NCBI GenBank assembly: GCA_002869405.1
Contig: PKSY01000241.1
Location: forward strand, 1-36,734
Direction: 5' to 3'
DNA length: 36,734 nt
Source of the DNA: Marinilabiliales bacterium
GTDB taxonomy: Bacteria; Bacteroidota; Bacteroidia; Bacteroidales; BM520
Position 1 is the stretch's first letter. The number at the start of each line of letters is the position of its first letter. The notes below the pieces were generated by a model. That model was not told the origin of the DNA and did no database searches. It was given only the letters and a program-made list of their open reading frames with translations. This document shows positions 23,949 through 32,179 of the stretch, piece by piece. The position numbers were made by a program, and so were the translations under genes.

Positions 23949-24425
23949 TTATGGTTCTTGTTCATTAAGCTCATCATCAAAATTATTTTCTTCAGGAGGA
24001 TTAAGTTCCTGATAAGAAGGTATTTGAGGGTTAATAGTTTCCATTACAACAAAAGCTCCCGGATAGATACGTGAGATTTTTTCCAGCTTTCCGGCAGCCT
24101 GCAGCCTGGTATGATAATTACCAACCCTCACACGGTAATAGGGTTCCCGAAATGAAAGATATGCCGGGATTTCTTCAAATTCAAGGATAAAACCTTCGAT
24201 AACATCCTGCGCTTTTCTTTTTGAATTGTTCCCTGCATCGAAAAATACCTGAATACGATACCCTTCCCACATGGGGTTTTCAGTATGATATTTCATGTCA
24301 CGAGCCAGAAGGCTGTCCAATTCAATACTTTGGCTTACTTTCACATATCCATCCGTGTTCTGGGCAATCACAGGAAATGCATAAATACAGAGCACGAGAA
24401 ATATCAGGAATACTTTCTTCATCAT
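23949..24425 (-). CDS. Exported SPOR-domain protein
   Basis: A 158-aa protein with signal peptide KKVFLIFLVLCIYAFPVIAQ and a SPOR fold at ~55-130 (GYRIQVFFDAGNNSKRKAQD, PAYLSFREPYYRVRVGNY, TRLQAAGKLEKI). SPOR domains bind denuded glycan strands of peptidoglycan, often at the septum. The C-terminal ~25 residues are acidic and probably disordered (PPEENNFDDELNEQEP). No lipobox is visible, so it is likely periplasmic. It is divergent from ruvB across 60 bp; the start is ATGATG and either Met is possible. Confidence 0.85.
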   Translation of the reverse strand: MMKKVFLIFLVLCIYAFPVIAQNTDGYVKVSQSIELDSLLARDMKYHTENPMWEGYRIQVFFDAGNNSKRKAQDVIEGFILEFEEIPAYLSFREPYYRVRVGNYHTRLQAAGKLEKISRIYPGAFVVMETINPQIPSYQELNPPEENNFDDELNEQEP

Positions 24426-24458
24426 GTGGAATATTAACGGAGCTAAGATAAGAATTAT

Positions 24459-24466
24459 TACCTTTG
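24459..24466 (+). promoter_or_regulatory. -7 box of ruvB
   Basis: TACCTTTG fits TAnnTTTG and ends 19 nt before the ruvB ATG. No TTTG is found at the expected -33 position. Confidence 0.45.
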
Positions 24467-24485
24467 GTTTTAGAAAGCGAAGTGT

Positions 24486-25511
24486 ATGAATGAAAATCTT
24501 GATCCAAACAAAAACCGCATGACTCAGGTCGAGCAGGAGTATGAGAATGCTTTGCGACCGGCAGATTTTGCCACTTTTGCAGGTCAGCCCAAGGTTGTAG
24601 AGAACCTAAAGATCTTTTGCACTGCGGCACGGCGTCGTGGTGAAGCGCTGGATCATGTCCTTTTGCATGGCCCTCCGGGTTTGGGAAAAACAACCCTGTC
24701 GTATATTGTGGCCAATGAACTCGGGGTAGATGTAAAAATGACTTCCGGGCCTGTACTTGATAAGCCCGGAGCACTGGCAGGACTGCTTACAAACCTTGAT
24801 ACCAATGATGTGCTGTTTATCGATGAGATTCACCGTCTGAATCCGATTGTTGAGGAGTACCTTTACTCTGCGATGGAGGACTATAAAATAGATATCCTAA
24901 TTGATTCAGGGCCCAATGCCAGAAGTGTTCAGATTGAGCTCAACCCATTCACGCTGATTGGTGCTACCACACGCTCCGGCTTACTGACTGCTCCCCTGCG
25001 CTCACGATTCGGAATCACATCCAGGCTAAATTATTACGATGCAGAGACTCTTAAACACATTGTTCTTCGCTCGGCATCAATTCTGGGTGTACCTGTGGAA
25101 GATCAGGCAGCACTGGAGATTGCCAGGCGCTCCAGAGGAACACCCCGGATTGCAAACCTTCTTTTGCGCAGAGTTCGTGACTTTGCTGAGATAAAAGGCA
25201 CAGGTATCGTGGATCTGAAAATCGCAAAATACTCCCTTGAAGCGCTCAATGTTGATGCTTACGGTCTTGATGAGATGGACAATAAAATTCTCAGCACCGT
25301 AATCGAGAAGTTCAAAGGCGGGCCGGTAGGACTTACTACCATTGCCACCGCTGTAGGAGAAGACTCCGGCACTATCGAAGAGGTTTATGAACCTTACCTC
25401 ATCCAGGAAGGTTTTCTGGTCAGGACTCCACGAGGCAGAGAAGTCACCGAAAAGGCTTTCCGCCATCTTGGAAAATTTCCCGGGATAGCACAAAACAGTT
25501 TATTCGACTAA
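24486..25511 (+). CDS. ruvB: Holliday junction branch migration helicase RuvB
   Basis: The AAA+ motor of RuvAB, driving branch migration of Holliday junctions; 341 aa. Walker [10 protein letters not shown] is at 62-70, Walker [12 protein letters not shown] at ~110-120, then sensor [21 protein letters not shown] with the arginine finger region. The C-terminal winged helix ends [20 protein letters not shown] and [15 protein letters not shown]. queG follows after 8 bp, so the two are probably co-transcribed. Confidence 0.98.
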   Translation: MNENLDPNKNRMTQVEQEYENALRPADFATFAGQPKVVENLKIFCTAARRRGEALDHVLLHGPPGLGKTTLSYIVANELGVDVKMTSGPVLDKPGALAGLLTNLDTNDVLFIDEIHRLNPIVEEYLYSAMEDYKIDILIDSGPNARSVQIELNPFTLIGATTRSGLLTAPLRSRFGITSRLNYYDAETLKHIVLRSASILGVPVEDQAALEIARRSRGTPRIANLLLRRVRDFAEIKGTGIVDLKIAKYSLEALNVDAYGLDEMDNKILSTVIEKFKGGPVGLTTIATAVGEDSGTIEEVYEPYLIQEGFLVRTPRGREVTEKAFRHLGKFPGIAQNSLFD

Positions 25512-25519
25512 CAGAATCT

Positions 25520-26452
25520 ATGGATTTGGAAACCAGAAACAGATTCATAAAAGAAGAAGCTAAAAGGCTTGGTTTTGATGCATGCGGTATAGCACAAGTT
25601 TCATTACTGGAGGAAGAAAAAAGCTATCTTGAAAATTATCTGAACCGGAACAGACATGCCTCCATGCATTACATGGAAAATCACCTTGAAAAAAGGCTTA
25701 ATCCGGCGCTACTTGTTGATAATGCAAAATCCGTTATTTCAGTATTATACAATTATTATTGTCCGATCCCGGAAGATGACAGGCCATACAAGGTGTCGAT
25801 GTATGCCCGCGGTGCAGACTACCATTATGTGATAAAGTCAAAGTTACAGGAATTGGCAGATGCGATAACAACGGAATTTGGCATGCATGAATTTCGTGTT
25901 TTTACCGACTCTGCCCCGGTTCTTGAAAAGTCATGGGCAGCAAAAGCAGGTTTAGGCTGGATCGGGAAAAATACATGTTTGATAAACCGGAATAAGGGAT
26001 CATTTTTCTTTATCGGTGAGTTGGTCACCACTCTTGAAGCAACTTATGATGAACCTGAAGAGGAGCGATGCGGCACCTGCACACGATGTTTGGATGCATG
26101 CCCGACAGGAGCACTCACCTCCCCCGGAGAACTTGATGCCGGGAAGTGTATCTCATACTTAACTATAGAACACAAAAGCGAATTCACTGATAAGACACCC
26201 AAAGATTTAAACAAATACATTTTCGGTTGCGACATTTGCCAGCAGGTATGCCCGTGGAACAGATTTTCCAAAGCTCACCACGAGCCCCGGTTTAACACAA
26301 CACCATTCATCAATGAGCTGGAGAAGCACGGAATAACTTCCGACAGTACAAATAGTTTCCGGCAACGATTTAAAAACACAGCGCTGGAGCGCACTGGTGA
26401 AAAAAATCTAATTAGGAATATCGGGCATATCGACCATAAAGTTCATAAATAA
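25520..26452 (+). CDS. queG: Epoxyqueuosine reductase
   Basis: Carries out the last step of queuosine synthesis in tRNA, reducing epoxyqueuosine with cobalamin and 4Fe-4S clusters. It is 310 aa. The N-terminal DUF1730 domain contains FTDSAPVLEKSWAAKAGLGW with the catalytic D130. Two cluster motifs are CGTCTRCLDACP (C184, C187, C190, C194) and C210 with CDICQQVCP (C237, C240, C244). It is shorter than E. coli QueG because the C-terminal HEAT-like repeats are absent, which is common in this phylum. Confidence 0.96.
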   Translation: MDLETRNRFIKEEAKRLGFDACGIAQVSLLEEEKSYLENYLNRNRHASMHYMENHLEKRLNPALLVDNAKSVISVLYNYYCPIPEDDRPYKVSMYARGADYHYVIKSKLQELADAITTEFGMHEFRVFTDSAPVLEKSWAAKAGLGWIGKNTCLINRNKGSFFFIGELVTTLEATYDEPEEERCGTCTRCLDACPTGALTSPGELDAGKCISYLTIEHKSEFTDKTPKDLNKYIFGCDICQQVCPWNRFSKAHHEPRFNTTPFINELEKHGITSDSTNSFRQRFKNTALERTGEKNLIRNIGHIDHKVHK

Positions 26453-26456
26453 TTGT

Positions 26457-26464
26457 TATTTTTG
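26457..26464 (+). promoter_or_regulatory. -7 box before the hypothetical gene at 26511
   Basis: TATTTTTG is a perfect TAnnTTTG. It is followed by a ~40-nt leader with a strong AAAAGGAG ribosome site (26497-26504), 6 nt before the ATG. No clear TTTG -33 box is present. Confidence 0.5.
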
Positions 26465-26510
26465 GACGATACTAAATAGAAATCAGAGTATTAATTAAAA
26501 GGAGTAATAT

Positions 26511-27290
26511 ATGAAAAGGTATCTTTATTTGTCGATGACTACGGAGGCGCTTATCTCAAGTATGCTTCCGCCACAGGATTTTGGTGATTATCTGGCTGTA
26601 GGTGCCAAGAAGCGCACAAAAGGTCAGGCCATGTTCTTTGAGGTGGATGTGGATAAACTTGATGACAGTTATTTCCCGTTGCATATTATTGAAAAGGAGT
26701 GTGTTCCGCAGGCTGACGGCAGACCCAAGCGTTCCAAGTACCTCTCAACGTATCGTGCACTCGAACATGTTCCATTGGATGCACTGATGGGGCTCTTCCT
26801 TACCACTGAAGATGGAAAAACGCTGGAACTATGTAAGTGTGATTATGTGCCGGAAGACACAACTCCACTACACCTGTATCAGCAGTTATGCCCGGTAAAC
26901 CCCAGAGTTGCCAGTAACCTTAGCCCTGTGGAATATGGTAAATTCATGACAGCTCCCGAGAATGCTGTACGATTTCCAAAACTTGTTTTTGTTGAACTAA
27001 GACTTGGCGAGCTGGCCACAAATCCTATATCCGGATATTCAACCAACCTGCCTTATTCAAATATCAATCACCTGCGTGATTGCCTGATTGACCTTCAAAG
27101 CAAGAATACCAAACCAACAAAAACCATTATTCGTTTTTATAAAGGTGACATTCTGTTCCAGACTATCAAGAACGGATTATTTGTTGCTGATCAGGAGAAG
27201 ACGATATTCTATAAGTATCCATCACTTGATGAGTTACAACGAAACCACTACAGCTGGTGGCGTTCAGCATATCGCATTGAACCATACTAG
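26511..27290 (+). CDS. Uncharacterised protein, 259 aa
   Basis: I do not recognise a domain. The protein is soluble, without signal peptide or membrane span. It begins KRYLYLSMTTEALISSMLPP, carries QAMFFEVDVDKL and a middle LCKCDYVPEDTTPLHLYQQL, and ends with an aromatic cluster LDELQRNHYSWWRSAYRIEP. The opening lines (a Tyr-Leu-Ser-Met strand, then short strands with 'FEVDVDKL') hint at an alpha/beta fold, but nothing catalytic can be named. Its own -7 box, an unusually good Shine-Dalgarno for this genome, and a terminator directly after mark it as a well-expressed single-gene unit. Confidence 0.8.
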   Translation: MKRYLYLSMTTEALISSMLPPQDFGDYLAVGAKKRTKGQAMFFEVDVDKLDDSYFPLHIIEKECVPQADGRPKRSKYLSTYRALEHVPLDALMGLFLTTEDGKTLELCKCDYVPEDTTPLHLYQQLCPVNPRVASNLSPVEYGKFMTAPENAVRFPKLVFVELRLGELATNPISGYSTNLPYSNINHLRDCLIDLQSKNTKPTKTIIRFYKGDILFQTIKNGLFVADQEKTIFYKYPSLDELQRNHYSWWRSAYRIEPY

Positions 27291-27315
27291 AATACAACGT
27301 ATTTATATAGTTTTG

Positions 27316-27343
27316 AAAGGCTGTTCGATAGAGCAGCCTTTTT
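27316..27343 (+). terminator. Terminator of the hypothetical gene
   Basis: AAAGGCTGTTC (27316-27326) pairs with GAGCAGCCTTT (27331-27341) through one wobble, has a GATA loop, and is followed by T-rich sequence. From here to 27552 I see nothing beyond AT-rich spacer. Confidence 0.85.
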
Positions 27344-27552
27344 ATTTGCGGCTAATCCATTTCTGACCACTTATAAAAATATTCAGGTATATCTGAAAAA
27401 AACACCTTTATGAGATTTTTTCAAGTGTAATTGAAAAAAAGAAAGATCCATATGATAAGATAAAGATTACAGGCTAAGGCAAGAGGAAAAATTAAACACA
27501 TAAGACCCTGGGAATTAGTATAAACAATCTATCTCGACAACCTGCAGCCTTT

Positions 27553-28206
27553 TTACTCATACCAGCGTCTGCCGCGGGCAAACATAGTGTAATGCAGGGT
27601 GAAACTAAGCACTTCATTAAGTTGTCCGCGGTTAAAGAAGGTTTGCGCATTTCCTGCATGTGGCCGAACAGGCGTGAGGAAAATTGTATTTGAATATCGT
27701 ACGTTGAGTTCCCAGTTCATCAGGAAACGGAAATTCATACCCAGATCGATTCCAAAATCAAAAAAATTAAAATCACCACCATAAACATCATCGTTTTCCC
27801 ATCCGTTCACCATCTCATAGCTGTCGAGAAGAAGACCTATGCTCGGACCGGCTTCAAAAGAGATGAATTTTGTCCAGTCATAACGATATAATATGGGAAC
27901 ATTAATATAGTTCAGCACAAGTTTGTAATCATAGGTTTGCCCGGCGATGGTATCACCGGCATCAGGTATTTTCCGGCTTCCTTTCTGCACAAAATCAATT
28001 TCCATTTGCAATGCTGAGCGATCGGAAATATAAATATTTGCAAAAGCTCCGGCATATGCTCCCAGTTTATTGGGTCCTGCAAGATAGTCGCCGGAAATTT
28101 CAGATGCGGAGATGCCACCGATAATCCCGCCATTAAACTGCTGGCCATAACCCTCTATTGCAAAACAAAGAGAAAGGAATAAAAAGAAAGAAATATATTT
28201 TTGCAT
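27553..28206 (-). CDS. PorT-like outer-membrane beta-barrel protein
   Basis: A 217-aa protein with signal peptide KYISFFLFLSLCFAIEGYGQ. The barrel pattern is FNGGIIGGISASEISGDYLA, YAGAFANIYISDRSALQMEI, VLNYINVPILYRYDW, FISFEAGPSIGLLL, FGIDLGMNFRFLMNWELNVR and VLSFTLHYTMF. The order 'GG..GG..SEI.GD', then 'EIDFVQKGSR', then 'YINVPILYRY' is characteristic of OMP_b-brl_2/PorT-family barrels. The exact function is unknown. It is divergent from the response regulator, with 156 bp between them. Confidence 0.85.
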   Translation of the reverse strand: MQKYISFFLFLSLCFAIEGYGQQFNGGIIGGISASEISGDYLAGPNKLGAYAGAFANIYISDRSALQMEIDFVQKGSRKIPDAGDTIAGQTYDYKLVLNYINVPILYRYDWTKFISFEAGPSIGLLLDSYEMVNGWENDDVYGGDFNFFDFGIDLGMNFRFLMNWELNVRYSNTIFLTPVRPHAGNAQTFFNRGQLNEVLSFTLHYTMFARGRRWYE

Positions 28207-28362
28207 ACCGCAATCATTTACTAACTTTATAACGAAAACACAGCTATACCATATTTATCGGTAAATGTAAGAAAATATTGAAAAGCATTAATTAAACATT
28301 AATTAACATCACCCTGTTTAATTCTTAATACATTTGCTTCATTCGTAAAATACTAAAATAGA

Positions 28363-29046
28363 ATGGGTAACGAAGAGTATAAAATTCTTTTGGTGGATGA
28401 TGAGCCGGATGTGCTCGAATTCCTGTCGTACAATCTGGAAAAAGAAGGATATCAGGTACATACCGGTATCAATGGAAAAGAGGCCATAGCAATGGCAGAA
28501 AAAATCAAGCCACACCTTATTGTATTGGATGTGATGATGCCGGAGACTGATGGCATAGAAGCCTGTACTGAGATTCGTAAAATCCCCGGTATGGCCTCAA
28601 CAATCATTATATTCCTTACCGCCAGAGGTGAGGATTACAGTCAGATAGCCGGTTTTGATGCAGGAGCTGATGACTACGTAACCAAGCCAATAAAACCTAA
28701 AGTTCTGGTCTCGAGAGTAAAAGCCTTATTACGCAGGTATCGTAATGAAGAAGAAGGAAGTGACAGAACAGAAATCAGCGGTATCACCATCGATAAAGAG
28801 CGCTATATCGTGGAAAAAGACGGCATTACCATTTCTTTGCCAAAAAAAGAATTCGAACTGTTATCTCTTTTGGCTTCAAAACCGGATAAAGTATTTACCC
28901 GGGATGAGATTTTTGAGTGCGTTTGGGGTAATGATGTGATTGTCGGAGACCGAACCATCGATGTACACATCCGGAAAATCAGAGAGAAACTCAATATTAC
29001 CAACATCAAAACCGTTAAGGGTGTAGGGTATAAATTTGAGTCATAA
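28363..29046 (+). CDS. OmpR/PhoB-family response regulator
   Basis: A 227-aa transcription factor. The receiver domain (~5-122) has acidic pair D12-D13, phospho-acceptor D56 (LIVLDVMMPETDG), T86 (FLTARGED) and K108 (DDYVTKPIKP). The winged-helix DNA-binding domain is at ~130-225 (LPKKEFELLSLLASKPDKVF, DRTIDVHIRKIREKL, VKGVGYKFE). It pairs with the kinase that starts 54 bp downstream. The layout resembles the PhoB-PhoR pair, but no phosphate genes lie nearby, so the signal is unknown. Confidence 0.95.
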   Translation: MGNEEYKILLVDDEPDVLEFLSYNLEKEGYQVHTGINGKEAIAMAEKIKPHLIVLDVMMPETDGIEACTEIRKIPGMASTIIIFLTARGEDYSQIAGFDAGADDYVTKPIKPKVLVSRVKALLRRYRNEEEGSDRTEISGITIDKERYIVEKDGITISLPKKEFELLSLLASKPDKVFTRDEIFECVWGNDVIVGDRTIDVHIRKIREKLNITNIKTVKGVGYKFES

Positions 29047-29100
29047 TCTGATATTATACTTTTTCAACAGCAATTAAAAACAGTTAAAGCCCTGTAGGTC

Positions 29101-30165
29101 ATGCAATTTAATTCGCCAAAAAATCTGGCCTTGTTCAACGCAGCTGTAATCACAGCCGTTGTAATTGTATTGCTTGTAGTTTATAATCTCATTTTTGCGA
29201 ATATCACACCCCTTGCAATTGTGGGTTTATCACTCCTGATTTTTCTTGTAGCCTATTTTCTCATCGGTACCACACTGGAGAATTTCTTTTACAAGAAGAT
29301 TAAACTGATATATAAAACCATTCACAGCCTCAAACGTCCGAAGGGTCATAAAACCTCAACTATTGACGTGAATCAGGATAATGTGCTTGACAGAGTTAAT
29401 ACTGAGGTGAGAGAATGGGCTGAAAGCCAGAGACAGAAAATCCAGGATCTTGAACAGAGCGCAAGTTACCGACGTGAGTTTCTGGGGAATGTGTCGCATG
29501 AGCTAAAAACACCCATCTTTAATATGCAGGGCTATGTGCTGACATTACTCGACGGCGGCCTTGAAGACCCGACCATTAACAGGAAATACCTGCTGAAAAC
29601 TGAGCAGAGCATCAACCGTATGATTGCGATTGTCAATGACCTGGAGGCAATAACAAAGTTGGAAAGCGGTGAACTGCAACCTAAAATGGAATCCTTTGAT
29701 ATTCTCAATCTTACCAGGGAGGTGATTGAATTCCTTGAGGTGAAAGCTCGACAGTGCAAAAATATTATATCCATAAAGGGACATCCTGATCGTACAATCA
29801 TGGTATATGCCGACCGTGAAAAAATCCGTCAGGTGCTCACCAACCTTATCGACAACGGCATAAAATACAGCAAGCGTGAAAATGGACGTACAACAGTAAA
29901 CTTCTTCGACATGGAGGAGAACATTCTTGTGGAAGTGAGTGACGACGGAATAGGAATCCCGGAGGAGGCCATTCCAAGGCTATTCGAACGATTTTACCGT
30001 ACTGACAAGGCGCGATCACGCGAACAGGGTGGTACAGGCCTGGGACTGGCCATTGTAAAGCATATAATCCACTCACACGATCAAACGATTAACGTGCGCA
30101 GTAAGCAAGGTATTGGAACTACTTTTGGATTCACACTTGAAAAAGCAAAGGCCGCAAAAATCTAA
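29101..30165 (+). CDS. Membrane sensor histidine kinase (PhoR-like)
   Basis: A 354-aa kinase with two N-terminal membrane spans (~12-33 and 38-58) and almost no periplasmic loop. The signal is therefore sensed in the membrane or through a partner. The H box FLGNVSHELKTPIFNMQGYV has H133. Then come the N box LTNLIDNGIKYS, G1 VSDDGIGIPEEAIPRLFERF and G2 GGTGLGLAIVKHII. No PAS or HAMP domain is evident; a ~50-residue linker joins the spans to the dimerisation helix. The stop overlaps the stop of the convergent YwqK-repeat gene by a few bases. Confidence 0.95.
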   Translation: MQFNSPKNLALFNAAVITAVVIVLLVVYNLIFANITPLAIVGLSLLIFLVAYFLIGTTLENFFYKKIKLIYKTIHSLKRPKGHKTSTIDVNQDNVLDRVNTEVREWAESQRQKIQDLEQSASYRREFLGNVSHELKTPIFNMQGYVLTLLDGGLEDPTINRKYLLKTEQSINRMIAIVNDLEAITKLESGELQPKMESFDILNLTREVIEFLEVKARQCKNIISIKGHPDRTIMVYADREKIRQVLTNLIDNGIKYSKRENGRTTVNFFDMEENILVEVSDDGIGIPEEAIPRLFERFYRTDKARSREQGGTGLGLAIVKHIIHSHDQTINVRSKQGIGTTFGFTLEKAKAAKI

Positions 30166-31460
30166 TCTGTACTATTGCTGATCATACGGTCGTCTTTGTA
30201 CACCACTTTGCGCATCAGCTTCCCTGTCTCATCATAGAATTTCCAGGTTCCCTGTTTCATGCCATTGGTGTATTTGCCTTCTGCACTGAGGGTGTTATTC
30301 ATATGGAATGTTTTCCAGGGTCCGTCGGGTTGGTTATTTATAAAATACTGCTCACGGATTCTAACACCGGCTTCATCATAGAAAGTCCATTTTCCTTCCT
30401 TGGCATCGCTTTTATAATCCCCTTCCCTGATACATATTCCGTGGGGAGACCATTCTACCCAGTGACCGTCGCGCATACCGTTTTTAAAGTATCCCTGGTA
30501 TTTCATCTGACCGTTTTCATACCAGTACTGCGACATCCCGTCGCGCAGATTTCCGGCATAGTTATTTCTGTATTTCAACACGCCATCGGGATACCAGCCC
30601 TCCCATTGTCCGTGCATCTCACCATTTCGGAAATAGCCCTGATAACTCACATTGCCGTCGGCATACCACTGTATCCAGAGCCCGTCTTCCTTATCATTGA
30701 CAAAAGATCCTTTATGGTGCACCTGCCCGTTCTCATACCAGACAATCCATTCTCCTTCCCGCAAATCATTTTCAAAACTCCCCTTCTTCCAGTCCTCGCC
30801 AGTTTCATAATAAAACGACCATTCGCCATTGCGCATACCATCAATAAAAACCCCTTCACTACCCAATTTCCCATTGGGATAATAAAATTTCCACATTCCC
30901 TGCTGGAGGTCTTTGACTACCTCTCCTTCCATTTCCAAAGAGCCGTTCCCTCGATACCATTTGCAATATCCCGAAAGGCTGTCGTTCACAAACTCACCTT
31001 CAAAAGATAAGACACCACTTTCAAACCAGCTTTTTGCTTTTCCCTGCTTCAGTCCCTGCTGATAGTTCACAGAATCTTTTTTAATACCATTGGGATGGAA
31101 CAGCGTCCATATTCCGGATTTTTCACCGTTCACTACCGGACCTGTAGATTTGATGTTTCCAGCTGCAAACCAAACAGTGTCCCTTCCATCACCATAAGTC
31201 TGAGTTTTCCATTTCATTCCAAAGCTATACCAATAGCGCCATTTACCAATAGGTTCACCATTCAGCATTTCACCTTTGGATTCCAGGGCACCGCTTGGGT
31301 ACCAGGTTTTCCACAGTCCGGTTTTTACAGAATCAGATGTCATGGTGCCTTCAGCTTTAAGAACCGTATCACCGGGGAAATACTCTTTAAAAGAAATTTG
31401 AGAAAATCCCTGTACAGAGCAAAGCATGAAAATTATGATGGTCAGAAAAACGTATCGCAT
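30162..31460 (-). CDS. Secreted YwqK/MORN-like repeat protein
   Basis: A 432-aa exported protein with signal peptide YVFLTIIIFMLCSVQGFSQ. It is built almost entirely of ~23-residue units of the form GxWxxWYxNGxxxxxGxFxNGxx. I count 15 recognisable units plus one shortened unit near residue 105. The pattern is that of the MORN_2/YwqK repeats often labelled 'toxin-antitoxin YwqK family antitoxin'. That label comes from Bacillus YwqK and says little here, because this protein is exported and has no toxin neighbour. The repeats likely form an extended beta-sheet surface for binding. The minus-strand -7 box at 31489-31482 is its likely promoter. Confidence 0.88.
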   Translation of the reverse strand: MRYVFLTIIIFMLCSVQGFSQISFKEYFPGDTVLKAEGTMTSDSVKTGLWKTWYPSGALESKGEMLNGEPIGKWRYWYSFGMKWKTQTYGDGRDTVWFAAGNIKSTGPVVNGEKSGIWTLFHPNGIKKDSVNYQQGLKQGKAKSWFESGVLSFEGEFVNDSLSGYCKWYRGNGSLEMEGEVVKDLQQGMWKFYYPNGKLGSEGVFIDGMRNGEWSFYYETGEDWKKGSFENDLREGEWIVWYENGQVHHKGSFVNDKEDGLWIQWYADGNVSYQGYFRNGEMHGQWEGWYPDGVLKYRNNYAGNLRDGMSQYWYENGQMKYQGYFKNGMRDGHWVEWSPHGICIREGDYKSDAKEGKWTFYDEAGVRIREQYFINNQPDGPWKTFHMNNTLSAEGKYTNGMKQGTWKFYDETGKLMRKVVYKDDRMISNSTD

Positions 31461-31481
31461 GGTAATATTTTAATTTTCATT

Positions 31482-31489
31482 CAAAAATA
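31482..31489 (-). promoter_or_regulatory. -7 box of the YwqK-repeat gene
   Basis: TATTTTTG on the minus strand fits TAnnTTTG, 21 nt before the start codon. It is back-to-back with the plus-strand box at 31537. Confidence 0.45.
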
Positions 31490-31536
31490 AAGAAAAAGCA
31501 TTGAGTACGGATATTATATGATAAAACATGATAGTG

Positions 31537-31544
31537 TATCTTTG
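31537..31544 (+). promoter_or_regulatory. -7 box almost touching the start of the 25-aa-repeat gene
   Basis: TATCTTTG fits TAnnTTTG and ends 5 nt before the ATG at 31550. If used, transcription would begin at or just after the start codon, implying a leaderless or near-leaderless mRNA. Confidence 0.45.
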
Positions 31545-31549
31545 CAAAG

Positions 31550-31948
31550 ATGGAAGAATATCCTGTAAAAGTATTGCTTGCCTTTGGAGAAACGTTTAAA
31601 GGCAACCCGGAATTGCATCGCTGGCTAATGGAGAACGGTTATCCGGAGCTTGGGTTATTGTCGAGTTGCATACGTGGCGATATGCGCGCATTCGACTGGC
31701 TTATGAAAAACGGGTATCCGGAGTTTGCGGCACTGGACAGCGCCATAGATAACAAGGTGGGCGCATATTTATGGTTACGCAATAATGATTTCTACATACT
31801 GGCAGCTTTCGCGGATGCCTGCAACCGCAAAATGGAAGCTGCGGCCTGGCTCAAGGAGCAGGGTCTGGAGATTTTTATTCACTTAGCGGATTGCATCAAT
31901 CATTTTCGTGACAACCAGTACTTTGACCATCATAAAAAGCAGTTTTAG
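31550..31948 (+). CDS. Small protein of 25-residue Trp-anchored repeats
   Basis: A 132-aa soluble protein, family not recognised. Tryptophans fall at residues 25, 50, 75 and 100, each followed by Leu, marking four consecutive 25-residue units (for example FDWLMKNGYPEFAALDSAI, then DNKVGA). Each unit reads W-L-x-x-N/Q-G/D-x-x-x-x-x-L/A-x-x-A/C-I/A, which suggests two short helices as in ankyrin-like solenoids, but the period is shorter than the usual 33. A half-unit precedes the first. The tail is HHKKQF. Such arrays bind proteins; no partner is evident. Non-coding repeats lie just downstream. Confidence 0.75.
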   Translation: MEEYPVKVLLAFGETFKGNPELHRWLMENGYPELGLLSSCIRGDMRAFDWLMKNGYPEFAALDSAIDNKVGAYLWLRNNDFYILAAFADACNRKMEAAAWLKEQGLEIFIHLADCINHFRDNQYFDHHKKQF

Positions 31949-31970
31949 GAGGACAGAACCCGGCATTAAT

Positions 31971-32000
31971 CCCCGAGCCGCGATAAATCGCCGGCTCTCC
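31971..32000 (+). repeat. Partial third copy of the hipBA-flanking repeat
   Basis: Thirty bases match 2927-2956 with two differences. One is in the loop (GA becomes AA) and one is at the bulged base (A/T in copies 1 and 2, C here), so all paired bases of hairpin GAGCCG-CGAT/ATCG-n-CGGCTC are kept. The similarity ends after CTCTCC. Confidence 0.8.
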
Positions 32001-32071
32001 GGAAGTTATTTTCCAACAGGTAAAAAATATATAACCAATCTTTCCCAAAATTGTTAAGCAACCAGACTTTC

Positions 32072-32104
32072 AGACCTGTCAGGTTTTGAAAACCTGACAG
32101 GTCT
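32072..32104. repeat. Perfect 33-bp palindrome
   Basis: AGACCTGTCAGGTTTT (32072-32087), one central G, then AAAACCTGACAGGTCT (32089-32104): two 16-bp arms with no mismatch. It lies between the 25-aa-repeat gene and the nrdJ stop. No T-run follows on either strand, so it is not a standard terminator. I recall similar palindromes as dispersed repeats in Bacteroidota, but this is unverified. Confidence 0.85.
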
Positions 32105-32179
32105 CATCACCCGACAGCAATAGGACCATCCAGATCCAAACTTTCACCGCGAGTCTCGATAAATTGACTTATAAAATGA

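Noticed and set aside
30303-31010. A 235-codon plus-strand frame opposite the YwqK-repeat gene.
   Set aside because: It is the antisense shadow of a repetitive coding sequence; the repeat codons avoid stops on the other strand. It has no start context or family resemblance.
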